Shown here: piece by piece, positions 8,422 through 16,545 of the stretch
Layout: every line of letters starts with the position of its first letter
How positions within the stretch are numbered: the first letter of the stretch is position 1
Assembly: GCF_012726295.1 (NCBI RefSeq)
Contig: NZ_JABAOB010000005.1
Location: 310,001 to 374,000, forward strand
Source of the DNA: Chitinophaga sp. Ak27
GTDB lineage: Bacteria; Bacteroidota; Bacteroidia; Chitinophagales; Chitinophagaceae
DNA: 64,000 nucleotides
Direction of reading: 5' to 3'
Program-made: the position numbers and the translations under genes
Notes under the pieces: generated by a model
Databases searched by the model: none
What the model saw: only the letters and a program-made list of their open reading frames with translations
Told to the model about the DNA's origin: nothing

Positions 8422-8823
8422 TCAGTGATGCTTATGAATTGTACACTGTTTGCAACCACGCATGTTCAGGAGGTGCGCTGCCATGATACTGGCGACGCCC
8501 ACCAGGATAATTGCAAACGCCGTGTAGGTACCTGTAAAATAAAAATGCCCCGCCAACAGTAACAGGAAACCCGTTATAAATAACAGGAGCGGCGTGGGGC
8601 GGCGATGATGCCGGAAATATCCCCGGCCCAGCGATATGCAGCCAATAAGAAAAGAAAATGACATCAGCCCGTATTCCAGTGTTTCATTTTCCATAAAATC
8701 GGCCCCCAACAAGGGCAACAGAGTTACCAACAAAGGGAACAAAGCACAATGTACTGCGCAGATCAATGAAGCTCCAATCCCTAAAGTATCCAGGTTCATC
8801 CGCTTTAGCATGTTATCATCCAT
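8422..8823 (-). CDS. MerC-family small membrane protein
   Basis: 133 residues with four predicted membrane helices (about 14-40, 50-66, 76-94 and 99-118). The first helix carries CAVHC (Cys22, Cys26), the paired cysteines of MerC proteins. The C-terminus GCKQCTIHKHH adds a CxxC and terminal histidines, suggesting metal contact. MerC was first described in mercury uptake; in Bacteroidota it often sits in metal-starvation clusters without other mer genes, as here. It is the first gene of the minus-strand arm of the island and has a palindromic operator inside its promoter. Mercury transport as such is unlikely since no MerA or MerP is nearby. Confidence 0.85.
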   Translation of the reverse strand: MDDNMLKRMNLDTLGIGASLICAVHCALFPLLVTLLPLLGADFMENETLEYGLMSFSFLIGCISLGRGYFRHHRRPTPLLLFITGFLLLLAGHFYFTGTYTAFAIILVGVASIMAAHLLNMRGCKQCTIHKHH

Positions 8824-8845
8824 ACCCCTCTTTTTTATTGCTGAA

Positions 8846-8878
8846 CAAAACTACATAAATTTGCAACAATGTTGCAAA
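8846..8878 (-). promoter_or_regulatory. Promoter of the MerC-like gene (-33 TTTG, -7 TAGTTTTG)
   Basis: On the minus strand TTTG (8875-8878), a 21-nt spacer, then TAGTTTTG (8846-8853) match the Bacteroidota sigma consensus. The ATG lies 22 nt downstream. The palindrome at 8859-8879 fills the spacer. Confidence 0.7.
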
Positions 8879-8879
8879 T
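8859..8879. promoter_or_regulatory. Perfect 21-bp palindrome, likely Fur/Zur-type operator
   Basis: ATTTGCAACA, central A, TGTTGCAAAT: a perfect inverted repeat in the divergent region, covering the -33 box and spacer of the MerC promoter. A bound repressor would block transcription. The Fur-family gene at 9667 is the obvious candidate ligand. Confidence 0.72.
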
Positions 8880-8916
8880 AAAAATAATCCAATTCATCAG
8901 ATAATTTTATTCCTCA

Positions 8917-8934
8917 ATTGTAAAATGTTGCAAT
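8917..8934. promoter_or_regulatory. Imperfect second operator-like site
   Basis: ATTGTAAAA followed by TGTTGCAAT: the right half repeats the operator half-site TGTTGCAA, and the left half pairs at 7 of 9 positions. It lies upstream of the SCO1-like promoter. This may be an auxiliary binding site. Confidence 0.35.
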
Positions 8935-8989
8935 CGTGTTAAAAAATATCAAGACATCTTCCGTCGCTGGGCATCTGTTAACTATGTAC

Positions 8990-8997
8990 TACCTTTG
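8990..8997 (+). promoter_or_regulatory. -7 element TACCTTTG of the SCO1/Fur operon
   Basis: Exact TAnnTTTG match 30 nt before the ATG at 9028. The -33 region has only CTGG. Confidence 0.5.
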
Positions 8998-9027
8998 TAT
9001 ATCGAATTAAACAGGGGAATCATACCT

Positions 9028-9654
9028 ATGTCGAAGAAAGCAATTATACTCATTTCGTTTTTTATAGTACTGAGCGCGGGTTTCCTGGGCTACGCAGGAT
9101 ATGTTATCAAGGGTGAAACCGGAACCTTCTTTGGTAAAGAAAAGCTGCCAGTATTGGGTGCTCCCGGGCATACTGTACAGGGATTTTCTTTTACAGACCA
9201 GGATGGCAAAACAAAGGCCAAGGCTGACGTTGAAGGTAAAATCTATGTAGCCGAATTCTTTTTTACCACCTGTACCGGTATTTGTCCGAAGATGAATGCC
9301 AATATGGACCAGGTTTATGCTAAATACAAAGATAAACCAGACTTCCTGATCCTTTCACATACCGTTGATCCGGATCATGACAGTGTACCTATTTTAAAAG
9401 CATATGCCGACAAGCATAAGGCCGACAGCAAAAACTGGTGGTTCCTGACCGGCGATAAAAAGCAGCTATACCGCATGGCCCGTCAGGCCTACCTGGTAGA
9501 TGACGGTACTTATACCGGCGAAGAAGATTTTGTACATACTCAATGGTTTGCCCTGGTAGATAAGCAAGGCCGGATCCGTGGCTTGTACGAGGGTACTAAA
9601 AAACAGGATGTAGATAAGCTGATTACAGACATAGACCGATTAATGGAAGAATAA
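9028..9654 (+). CDS. SCO1/SenC/PrrC-family copper-binding thioredoxin-like protein
   Basis: 208 residues from the ATG at 9028 (MSKKAIILISFF), preferred over a TTG at 8995 because it begins the N-terminal membrane anchor (about 4-26). The thioredoxin-like fold carries the copper motif CTGIC (Cys82, Cys86) and the distal His170 in FVHTQWF; together these are the Cu ligands of Sco proteins. Sco proteins deliver copper to the CuA site of cytochrome oxidase or reduce its cysteines in the periplasm. It heads a two-gene unit with the Fur-like regulator 12 nt downstream. A copper chaperone within a zinc-looking island may reflect shared metal stress control. Confidence 0.92.
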   Translation: MSKKAIILISFFIVLSAGFLGYAGYVIKGETGTFFGKEKLPVLGAPGHTVQGFSFTDQDGKTKAKADVEGKIYVAEFFFTTCTGICPKMNANMDQVYAKYKDKPDFLILSHTVDPDHDSVPILKAYADKHKADSKNWWFLTGDKKQLYRMARQAYLVDDGTYTGEEDFVHTQWFALVDKQGRIRGLYEGTKKQDVDKLITDIDRLMEE

Positions 9655-9666
9655 AGTTTTTTCATC

Positions 9667-10101
9667 ATGGGCACTAAACAACAAATAACAGAACGAATCG
9701 GTAGTCTCTTACGGGAAAGCAAGCTAAGTGTTACAGAAACCAGGACTAAGATATTGGAACTGTTTATGAAAAGCAGCGGGGCCCTGGAGCATGCTGACTT
9801 TGAGAAGCTGACCGGTAAAACATTTGACCGCGTTACCATCTATCGCACACTGCAAACATTTCTTGATAAAGGCATCATTCACAAAATACCAACTACAGAC
9901 ACCTCCGTACGTTATGCATTATGCAAATCGGAGTGTTCCGAACATGATCATCACGATCATCATATCCACTTCAAATGTGAGGAGTGTGGCAACACCATTT
10001 GCCTGGATGAAACCGATGTGCCCCCAATACACCTTCCCAAAGGGTATGCTGCGCATACAGTAGAGGTGGTAGTAAGCGGAGTATGCAAATCATGCAAATA
10101 A
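9667..10101 (+). CDS. Fur-family metalloregulator, Zur-like
   Basis: 144 residues. An N-terminal winged helix (about 8-85, with FDRVTIYRTLQTFLDKGIIHKI as recognition region) is followed by a dimerisation and metal domain. The structural zinc site is made of CEEC (104-107) and CKSC (140-143). A His cluster (His93, 95, 96, 98, 99, 101 in EHDHHDHHIHF) supplies sensor ligands. Fur, Zur and PerR cannot be separated with certainty from sequence alone. The flanking COG0523 GTPase, TonB receptor and MerC-like genes favour Zur. It probably represses the divergent MerC promoter through the 8859-8879 palindrome and may control its own operon. Confidence 0.88.
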   Translation: MGTKQQITERIGSLLRESKLSVTETRTKILELFMKSSGALEHADFEKLTGKTFDRVTIYRTLQTFLDKGIIHKIPTTDTSVRYALCKSECSEHDHHDHHIHFKCEECGNTICLDETDVPPIHLPKGYAAHTVEVVVSGVCKSCK

Positions 10102-10146
10102 CGACTGATCAAATCATTTAGCAGGGCGATTGTCCTGGTAAAAAAA

Positions 10147-10179
10147 GAGGGTGTATCGGATAAGTTCCGGTACACCCTC
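10147..10179. terminator. Bidirectional hairpin terminator between the fur-like gene and pepF-like gene
   Basis: GAGGGTGTA(T)CGGA pairs with TCCGG-TACACCCTC across a short loop, with one G-T wobble. An A-run precedes it on the plus strand, which becomes a T-run for the converging minus-strand gene. Confidence 0.75.
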
Positions 10180-10198
10180 GTCTATTTAGCGCAACTTA

Positions 10199-11920
10199 TT
10201 ACAGTTTCTCTATCTCTGTTTTTATAAAATCGGCCAGCTCTTTTACATAATCCGGTGAGAAATCGAACTTAATCCCTGCTGCTTTATATAACTCCGGTAA
10301 AGTTTTAGTGTTACCTAAACTTAACGCCTGTACGTAATTATCCAGGGCCTGGGTTTTATTCTCCTTGTATTGTTTCCACATGGCAATAGCGCCTAATTGT
10401 GCAATACCATATTCGATGTAGTAGAAAGGCACTTCAAACAGGTGCAGTTGCTTCTGCCAGGTAATTTCACGGTAGTCTTCCTGCCCCGTCCAGTCTACCA
10501 CGGCGGGAGAAAATTCTCCCAGGATTTCCAGCCATTTGGCGGTACGTTCAGCCACTGTATGTTGCGGATGCTCATATATCCAGTGCTGGAATTTGTCGAT
10601 GGTAGCAATCCACGGGAATATGGTAATCGCTCTTTCCAGTTGCTGCAACCGTGCACGGCGCAGCTGTTCTGCGTCATCAAAGAAAATATCCCAATGGTCC
10701 ATGGTGAGCAGTTCCATGCTCATGCTGGCTACTTCTGCAATTTCCATCGGGTACTCTTTAAATGCACTTAATGTGAGGTGATGGCTCAGGAAAGAATGCA
10801 CCGCATGACCGCCTTCATGTACCATAGTGGTAAGGTCTTTCATCTGGCCGGCGGCATTCATGAAAATAAAGGGAACGCCTGTTTCTGCCAGCGGGCAGTT
10901 ATACCCACCCGGCGCTTTGCCTTTGCGACTTTCCAGGTCGAGGCGGCCCATTTGTTTCATGACCCGCAGGCAATTGCCGAAGAACGGTCCCAGCTCATCA
11001 AAAGTAGCGATAGCTTTGTTAACCAGTTCTTCTCCAGTATGGAAAGGTTCCAGCGGTTTTACGCCAGCCGGTTCTGCTTCTGTATCCCATGGTTTCAGGG
11101 TATCCAGTTGCAGTTTAGTTTTCTGCTTTTCCAGGGTTTGCTGTGCCAATGGAACAATATGCGCCTTGATAGCATCATGAAACTGGAACACGTCTTCTTT
11201 TGTATAATCGAAGCGGCCCAGCTCTACAAATTTATAGTCGCGATAATTGGCGAAGCCTGCGTTCTTAGCTACCTGGTCACGTTTCTTTACCAGGGAGGAG
11301 AAGAGTTCATCCAGCTGCTGCCGGTCTTGCAAGCGGCGTGCGGCTGTTTTTGTAAATACTTCTTCTCTCAGGGAACGGTCGCCACTTTCCAGGAATTTGG
11401 CGGCCTGTTGCAGCGTATATTCCTGGTCATTTACCTGGATGGTCATTTTTCCTGCAATGACGCCATATTGCTGCGCCATTACAGTAAGTTCGGCCTGGAT
11501 GGGAATATTCTCTTCCCTGAATAGGTCTATCTGTTTCTGTACATTCCGGAGGTAGGTTTTATATAATTCCTGGTCGAGTTCTTTCAGGAATGGGCTATCC
11601 AACAATTTCTTATTCAGCGCATCAGCGTAGGGCTGCAGCTTAGGTTGTATTTCCATACAGAAGTATGCAAATGCTTCTTCCAGTTCTTTACTGGTGGTGT
11701 CGCAGGTCATGCGGATCTGGCGCCAGCAAGCATCTTCGCTGGTAACGGCTTCCAGTTCACTCAGGTCTTTCAGCCATTTCTCGAGGTCGGCTACGCTATT
11801 AATGGGTCTTTGTTTCAGGGCCTCAAAATAGGGCTGTAGCGTATCCCAGGTAGTTACCTGGAAAGTTTCGGGGAGAAACTGGCGGGGTAATTTCTTTATA
11901 TCTGCACTTAAATTATCCAT
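10199..11920 (-). CDS. M3-family oligoendopeptidase (PepF-like)
   Basis: 573 residues, cytoplasmic (no signal peptide). The zinc metalloprotease motif HEGGH lies at 368-372 (MVHEGGHAVHSFLSHH), with the family's downstream Glu region EIAEVASMSMELL. Length is close to the usual 560-600 of bacterial PepF. M3 oligoendopeptidases cleave short peptides and contribute to peptide recycling. Monocistronic: convergent with the Fur-like gene and separated from the upstream DUF5606 gene by a hairpin. Confidence 0.94.
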   Translation of the reverse strand: MDNLSADIKKLPRQFLPETFQVTTWDTLQPYFEALKQRPINSVADLEKWLKDLSELEAVTSEDACWRQIRMTCDTTSKELEEAFAYFCMEIQPKLQPYADALNKKLLDSPFLKELDQELYKTYLRNVQKQIDLFREENIPIQAELTVMAQQYGVIAGKMTIQVNDQEYTLQQAAKFLESGDRSLREEVFTKTAARRLQDRQQLDELFSSLVKKRDQVAKNAGFANYRDYKFVELGRFDYTKEDVFQFHDAIKAHIVPLAQQTLEKQKTKLQLDTLKPWDTEAEPAGVKPLEPFHTGEELVNKAIATFDELGPFFGNCLRVMKQMGRLDLESRKGKAPGGYNCPLAETGVPFIFMNAAGQMKDLTTMVHEGGHAVHSFLSHHLTLSAFKEYPMEIAEVASMSMELLTMDHWDIFFDDAEQLRRARLQQLERAITIFPWIATIDKFQHWIYEHPQHTVAERTAKWLEILGEFSPAVVDWTGQEDYREITWQKQLHLFEVPFYYIEYGIAQLGAIAMWKQYKENKTQALDNYVQALSLGNTKTLPELYKAAGIKFDFSPDYVKELADFIKTEIEKL

Positions 11921-12016
11921 GCTATCAAATATTTTGAATTTTTTCGAATGTAGAAATGTAGCACTTTTTTAGGCGAATGCACTTAAAAGATTCGTTAAAA
12001 ACGGATACTAAAACGA

Positions 12017-12064
12017 TTCAGGCTTCTATTCACCGTCAGCAAAGGCGGTAAATAGAAGCCTGAA
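12017..12064. terminator. Hairpin terminator of the DUF5606 gene
   Basis: TTCAGGCTTCTATT pairs exactly with AATAGAAGCCTGAA, with an inner ACCG/CGGT pairing, about 47 nt after the minus-strand stop at 12111. Confidence 0.75.
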
Positions 12065-12110
12065 ATATTTGTTATTTGTTGATGGGTATCAGCAAATAAC
12101 CAGTGTCTTA

Positions 12111-12779
12111 CTATTCTTCTGTTTTCTTCTTGCGTGGCTTCGCAACTTTTTTAGGTTCTTCACCTTCTGCTGCCGGCGCTTCTTCTTTCTTAGCTTTAGC
12201 CTTCTTTGGTGCTTTTTCTTCAGCGCCTTCTTCCGTGTCGGCGGCTTTTTTAGCGCGTGTCTTTTTAGGCTTTTCTTCTACAGCTGCTTCTTCATTAGCG
12301 GCAGCAGGAGCTGCTTTAGCTTTTTTCTGAGGAGCTGCGGTTTCTTCTACAGCCACTGCTTCCACTTCACCTTCACCATCGGCCAGGATCTCTTCAAATT
12401 TCAACAGATCGTTTGCTTTGAGGATACCGAACCATTTTACCATCTTCTTCATATCACTCACATACACTCTGTCTTCATCGAATTCAGGGAATACGCTTTT
12501 GAAATAAGCTTTGATAGCATTGTTGTCTGCTTTACCAGCTACAAGCGGGAATGCCGCTGCTTTTTCATCCATGGCTTTAAATACTTCAGCCAGGTTTACG
12601 TTTTCGCCGGTAGTGAATACTTCAATACTTTCCAGTGGAGTAAAATTATGCACGCGGGAAGATACAAACCTTGTACTTTTATCTTCCAGTGACCTTACGA
12701 TGGCGCCATCTTGTTTACTGGCTACTAACTGAAACAAACCGCCCAACCCGGTTACTGCAACAATTTCTCTGTACTGCAT
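12111..12779 (-). CDS. DUF5606-domain protein with a Lys/Ala/Glu-rich tail
   Basis: 222 residues from the ATG at 12779 (MQYREIVAVTGLGGLFQLVASKQDGAIVRSL); an in-frame TTG two codons earlier is less likely. Residues 1-135 form the compact DUF5606 domain found in Bacteroidota. From about 136 the chain is low complexity and rich in K, A, E and P, with KKAKA, KKTRAKK and PRKKK stretches, resembling a histone-H1-like disordered tail. Function is unknown; the basic tail suggests nucleic-acid contact or protein scaffolding, but nothing here tests that. Single-gene unit. Confidence 0.85.
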   Translation of the reverse strand: MQYREIVAVTGLGGLFQLVASKQDGAIVRSLEDKSTRFVSSRVHNFTPLESIEVFTTGENVNLAEVFKAMDEKAAAFPLVAGKADNNAIKAYFKSVFPEFDEDRVYVSDMKKMVKWFGILKANDLLKFEEILADGEGEVEAVAVEETAAPQKKAKAAPAAANEEAAVEEKPKKTRAKKAADTEEGAEEKAPKKAKAKKEEAPAAEGEEPKKVAKPRKKKTEE

Positions 12780-12872
12780 GTTCAAATTTTTAGGAAGCGC
12801 AAATATAAATAATTATAATAGATTGACCGCTGCTATTTTTAAGCCATAAAAAGCCTTTAACAGGCGGGTCGC

Positions 12873-14582
12873 TCAATTCAACTTTCGTGCCATCACCACT
12901 GTGCGTTTGCACCGTTTTACCTGTCCCGGCAAATTAAATATTTCTATAAGAAATATATAAATACCTGAAGGTAAAAGTACTGCATTTTCGTTTTTCCCAT
13001 CCCACTGCAAATATCCATTATTTCCCAGCAAAAAATTACGGGCCAGCCATCTTACGGGTCTTCCTTGTATATCATAAATAACAATATTTCCAACGTAGCC
13101 AGGGCCGGGTAATGTCCAGGAAAGCCGGACCCAATCATCTATCCCATCCTGGTTAGGAGAAAAAACACCTGGGGCCAGCACAATATTCAGTGAATCGCCT
13201 GCATCTGGCCAGCGCTGGGAATTAATCGCACCTGGCGTAGCATTACCCGCCGCGGTAGCGGCCGAGTGCCAGTTATCTACATCATCTGAAGGATGGGAAT
13301 AAGATAAACGCTCCAGTGATACGCCCTGCAGCTCCCTGGCAAGGGGGAAATGCAGGCGCCTTGTATAATGCAGTTCATCGAGCAGGGCGCTATCTGTCCG
13401 TAATAATACAATGGATCCTTCCGTAGCGGGCATAGAAGGCAAACTCCCAACGGTTTGAATATTTTCAGGTTGCGCACGGGGATAATAGTTGGAAAGTGCT
13501 ACCGCATCGGTGGTGAGTGCAAGTGGCTGGCCAGGCATCAACAAGCGCCCGGTACTACTGAGTATCTTCCATGGCCCCAGGCTGCCATCAGCCTTCCGGT
13601 TACAAAGCCGCAGGCTGGCCAGTTCTACCACTTTCTGGCTGCCGTTGTACAATTCTATAAATTCGGGACTTCCCGGGCCAGGATCAAATAATACTTCATT
13701 AATGACTACCTCCTGCTTTTCTGGAAGTTGCGGAATGCCAATAGAAAGACTGGTATTTAATCCGCTACTTTCTCCCATACAGTCTGTCAGTGCCATGGTA
13801 GTTAATGTATATATCTCTCCCGGAGATAAAGGAATAGACAGTTGCAATACCACATTCCTGAATAGCGGTGGAAGTACGCGGCTGCTAGTCACCTGCAGGC
13901 CATTATTGAAATGATAGTGTGCCGGATCAGCGGCCACCGCGCTATCCAACGTTTTACTGAATCCCAGCAATACATGCAAACTATCTGTAATAGTAGCATA
14001 GCGCAGATCCGGCCGGGTATTATCCGGTAGCGGCTGCGCCACTGCGTTGGGATTGCCTGGCGTTCCACCCGCTACAGCTGTACTGGCGGTCCAGTTAATT
14101 TTACCGCTGCAGGGAAGCGCATCATTGATCATTTCCAGGCTGATGCCTCCTTTGGGAGGGGAAGGCGTACCATACCAGTGCGCATCATAGTCTACCGCGT
14201 GCATTACCCGCCGATGGGCATCATACAACACCACCAGCGCGCTGTCATCTGCCAGGGCCGGGAACCGGTCAATCCCTCTGATGTTGGGGACCCGGTAGCT
14301 GGGTACAGCCGCGGTAGCACAGAGCAGCAGCAGGCTGTCTGGCTGCAACAAACAAGCCGGCAGGATGATCTCCCGCTTATTGACCGCAATCCGCCAATCT
14401 TTCAGCTGTACAGGGGCTGTACTTATATTTTTTAGTTCTATATATTCGTATGGCGGCAACCCGAGTGGGGGACCAGGTTTAACCATTATTTCGTGGATAA
14501 CCACGTCATAAATGGCCGGCGATTGGGTAAAACCGCTGAAAGCCCGTAGCAACAGGCCGATACAAACAATGGGGAATCGCAT
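12873..14582 (-). CDS. Secreted lamin-tail-domain protein with gliding-type C-terminal domain
   Basis: 569 residues. Signal peptide at about 1-18 (MRFPIVCIGLLLRAFSGFTQ). A first lamin-tail-like domain (DVVIHEIMVKPGPPLGLPPYEYIELKN) lies at 24-150, a middle Big-type region at about 185-285, and a second lamin-tail-like domain (VVINEVLFDPGPGSPEFIELYNGS) at about 290-440. The C-terminus LAPGVFSPNQDGIDDWVRLSW...VIYDIQGRPVRWL...WDGKNENAVLLPSGIYIFLIE is FlgD/CHU_C-like, as in type IX secretion cargo. It is probably surface-exposed or released; no enzymatic motif is seen. An internal repeat of two lamin-tail units is evident. Confidence 0.85.
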   Translation of the reverse strand: MRFPIVCIGLLLRAFSGFTQSPAIYDVVIHEIMVKPGPPLGLPPYEYIELKNISTAPVQLKDWRIAVNKREIILPACLLQPDSLLLLCATAAVPSYRVPNIRGIDRFPALADDSALVVLYDAHRRVMHAVDYDAHWYGTPSPPKGGISLEMINDALPCSGKINWTASTAVAGGTPGNPNAVAQPLPDNTRPDLRYATITDSLHVLLGFSKTLDSAVAADPAHYHFNNGLQVTSSRVLPPLFRNVVLQLSIPLSPGEIYTLTTMALTDCMGESSGLNTSLSIGIPQLPEKQEVVINEVLFDPGPGSPEFIELYNGSQKVVELASLRLCNRKADGSLGPWKILSSTGRLLMPGQPLALTTDAVALSNYYPRAQPENIQTVGSLPSMPATEGSIVLLRTDSALLDELHYTRRLHFPLARELQGVSLERLSYSHPSDDVDNWHSAATAAGNATPGAINSQRWPDAGDSLNIVLAPGVFSPNQDGIDDWVRLSWTLPGPGYVGNIVIYDIQGRPVRWLARNFLLGNNGYLQWDGKNENAVLLPSGIYIFLIEIFNLPGQVKRCKRTVVMARKLN

Positions 14583-14692
14583 ATCAGGTAGTTTTTGGGC
14601 CTCAAACTTACCCTATTCGTTTTTGCAAAGTGTTAACCCCATCCAAACGGCAAAAAAAATACTTAATGCTATGAAAAGCGCATGCGATACAT

Positions 14693-14700
14693 TAATTTTG
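14693..14700 (+). promoter_or_regulatory. -7 element TAATTTTG of asd
   Basis: Exact TAnnTTTG match, 29 nt before the ATG. The -33 region is not consensus. Confidence 0.5.
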
Positions 14701-14729
14701 GGCTTCCAAAATTTAAAATGTAAAACAAA

Positions 14730-15719
14730 ATGAAAGTTGCCGTAGTAGGAGCGACCGGATTGGTAGGCTCAAAAATGTTACAGGTGTTAACGGAAAGAAA
14801 CTTTCCCGTTACTGAATTGATTCCAGTGGCTTCAGAGAAGTCCGTAGGTAAGGAAGTAACATTTAAGGGTAAGACCTGGAAGGTGGTGAATGCTGCAACG
14901 GCAATAGCAATGAAGCCTAATGTGGCTATCTTCTCCGCTGGTGGCGGTACTTCCCTGGAATGGGCGCCTAAATTTGCGGAAGCTGGTATCACTGTTATCG
15001 ACAACTCCAGCGCCTGGAGAATGGACCCCAGCAAAAAACTGGTGGTGCCGGAAGTAAATGGCGATGCCATTACGCGAGAGGACAAAATCATTGCTAATCC
15101 AAACTGTTCCACCATCCAGATGGTGCTGGTACTGAAACCACTGCACGAAAAATATAAAATCAAAAGGGTAGTGGTATCTACTTATCAGTCAGTAACCGGT
15201 ACCGGCGTAAAGGCGGTAACCCAGTTGATGAATGAAAGACAAGGTATTAGTGGTGAAATGGCATACGCATACCCTATCGATCTTAATGTTATTCCGCAGA
15301 TAGACGTATTTCTCGACAACGGCTATACGAAAGAAGAGATGAAGATGGTAAATGAAACCAAAAAAATTATGCGGGACGACAGTATTCTGGTAACAGCAAC
15401 GACTGTACGTATCCCTGTAATGGGTGGTCATAGCGAATCCGTAAACATAGAGTTTGAAAATGAATACGATGTGAAAGAACTGCGTGGTTTACTGGAGCAA
15501 ACACCGGGTGTTGTTGTAGTAGATGATCCTTCTAAAGCGCAGTATCCAATGCCCAAAGATGCGCACGACAAAGACGAAGTATTTGTAGGCCGCATCCGCA
15601 GGGATGAAACACAGCCTAAAACTGTGAATATGTGGATAGTAGCAGATAACCTCCGCAAAGGGGCAGCTACTAACGCTGTACAGATTGCAGAATACCTCAG
15701 TGGTAAAAACTGGTTGTAA
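14730..15719 (+). CDS. asd: Aspartate-semialdehyde dehydrogenase
   Basis: 329 residues. Catalyses NADPH-dependent reduction of aspartyl phosphate to aspartate semialdehyde, the branch point to lysine/diaminopimelate, threonine and methionine. The N-terminal dinucleotide-binding motif is VAVVGATGLVG (3-13). The nucleophile Cys126 lies in NPNCSTIQ. The substrate-binding segment STYQSVTGTGVKAV follows, and GGHSESVNIEF matches the family. Length matches family members of about 330. It is a single-gene unit with its own promoter and an intrinsic terminator. Confidence 0.97.
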   Translation: MKVAVVGATGLVGSKMLQVLTERNFPVTELIPVASEKSVGKEVTFKGKTWKVVNAATAIAMKPNVAIFSAGGGTSLEWAPKFAEAGITVIDNSSAWRMDPSKKLVVPEVNGDAITREDKIIANPNCSTIQMVLVLKPLHEKYKIKRVVVSTYQSVTGTGVKAVTQLMNERQGISGEMAYAYPIDLNVIPQIDVFLDNGYTKEEMKMVNETKKIMRDDSILVTATTVRIPVMGGHSESVNIEFENEYDVKELRGLLEQTPGVVVVDDPSKAQYPMPKDAHDKDEVFVGRIRRDETQPKTVNMWIVADNLRKGAATNAVQIAEYLSGKNWL

Positions 15720-15812
15720 TCATACTGTTGTGCTATGTAATTAAGGGACAAAAACACCCCTAAACGTGGCTCCCGTAGATGACTATACGAAAATGATTTT
15801 ATAACTCCTTAA

Positions 15813-15843
15813 GAGCAAGCATGTTATCGCTTGCTCTTTTTTA
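15813..15843 (+). terminator. Intrinsic terminator of asd
   Basis: GAGCAAGC, loop ATGTTATC, GCTTGCTC, then a seven-T run: a textbook rho-independent terminator. Confidence 0.88.
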
Positions 15844-16038
15844 TTTCCTTCATAAAACAATAACACAGAAAGCTTAAAAATTACACGGAAGTAGTATTGA
15901 TTTGTGCGGCAGAAAATCCAATTTTGGAATCAATAATCCTATGCCAACTAAAACTCTTTGAAAGTGAAGAGAGTAGTCCAATTTTAGAGATGCCGGTTTT
16001 TTTCGTTATTTTCTAATCAGAAAACACCCTTAAGTCCT
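15844..16038. promoter_or_regulatory. Upstream region of the 83-residue gene with two repeated motifs
   Basis: TCCAATTTTGGA (15917-15928, itself an inverted repeat) recurs as TCCAATTTTAGA (15977-15988), exactly 60 nt later. This may be a tandem regulator site. No clear TAnnTTTG element is present. Confidence 0.3.
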
Positions 16039-16290
16039 ATGAAAACCAACACCAATCGCGAGCTTCTGTTAATGCACAAGTTCACCGAAGAGTGGAGTAG
16101 CAATTTCTCCTCACAGGTATCCAGGATCATGAACATCGTTGATCAGCAGGATACTTTAGATGGGATCATACCAATTATCGAAGTGGCAAACGTTTATAAT
16201 CAACGTTTTGCTCACGCTCGTACTGACAAAGAAAATCTTCTAAAGAATCGCAAGGCTCGTCCATTCGAATTTCTGATTCACAAGAACTAG
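16039..16290 (+). CDS. Small hypothetical protein, 83 residues
   Basis: MKTNTNRELLLMHKFTEEWSS begins a charged, mostly helical sequence with no signal peptide or membrane segment, ending RKARPFEFLIHKN. It opens with an ATG and its codon use looks coding. No family recognised. It lies upstream of the one-TM microprotein, 30 nt away, with the left arm of a 19-bp inverted repeat between the two genes. Probably a real small cytoplasmic protein. Confidence 0.55.
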   Translation: MKTNTNRELLLMHKFTEEWSSNFSSQVSRIMNIVDQQDTLDGIIPIIEVANVYNQRFAHARTDKENLLKNRKARPFEFLIHKN

Positions 16291-16294
16291 TGGT

Positions 16295-16532
16295 ATATTA
16301 GTTTATCAGATAAGTATGGGATGAAGAAAAAAAAATGGCCATTTAAATACGAACTTGATTCAAAAAATAACCTGAATTTACCTTCAGAACAAAAGAGCAT
16401 ATTCGCCTATATTGTTATATGGATATTAGGTATTATGTGCGGCTTAATGTTTTTGTTGTTATTCGCAATGGTCATACAAAAGCTGGTAACAGGCGATTAT
16501 TAAATAATCGCATTTATCTGATAAACTAATAT
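16295..16532. repeat. Perfect 19-bp inverted repeats bracketing a microprotein gene
   Basis: Left arm ATATTAGTTTATCAGATAA (16295-16313) and its exact reverse complement at 16514-16532, separated by 200 nt that contain just the 60-codon gene. Each arm holds a TTATC-A-GATAA palindrome. No target-site duplication is evident. Options are a MITE-like element, a transcript-closing stem, or paired protein-binding sites. Confidence 0.75.
16321..16503 (+). CDS. One-TM microprotein, 60 residues
   Basis: Begins MKKKKWPFKYELDSKNN, a very basic cytosolic N-terminus, then one hydrophobic helix (about 27-54: FAYIVIWILGIMCGLMFLLLFAMVI), ending KLVTGDY. Predicted inner-membrane, N-in. The ATG lies 7 nt after the left inverted-repeat arm, so pairing of the arms in RNA would put the initiation site at the base of a stem. 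No family recognised. Confidence 0.5.
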   Translation: MKKKKWPFKYELDSKNNLNLPSEQKSIFAYIVIWILGIMCGLMFLLLFAMVIQKLVTGDY

Positions 16533-16545
16533 CAACACTTTCCGG

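Noticed and set aside
8422..8823. Mercury-resistance operon
   Set aside because: MerC-like protein alone, with no MerA, MerP, MerT or MerR; context is a metal-starvation cluster.
12069..12692. 207-codon plus-strand frame over the DUF5606 gene
   Set aside because: Phe/Cys-rich antisense shadow of the Lys/Ala/Glu-rich tail of the minus-strand gene.
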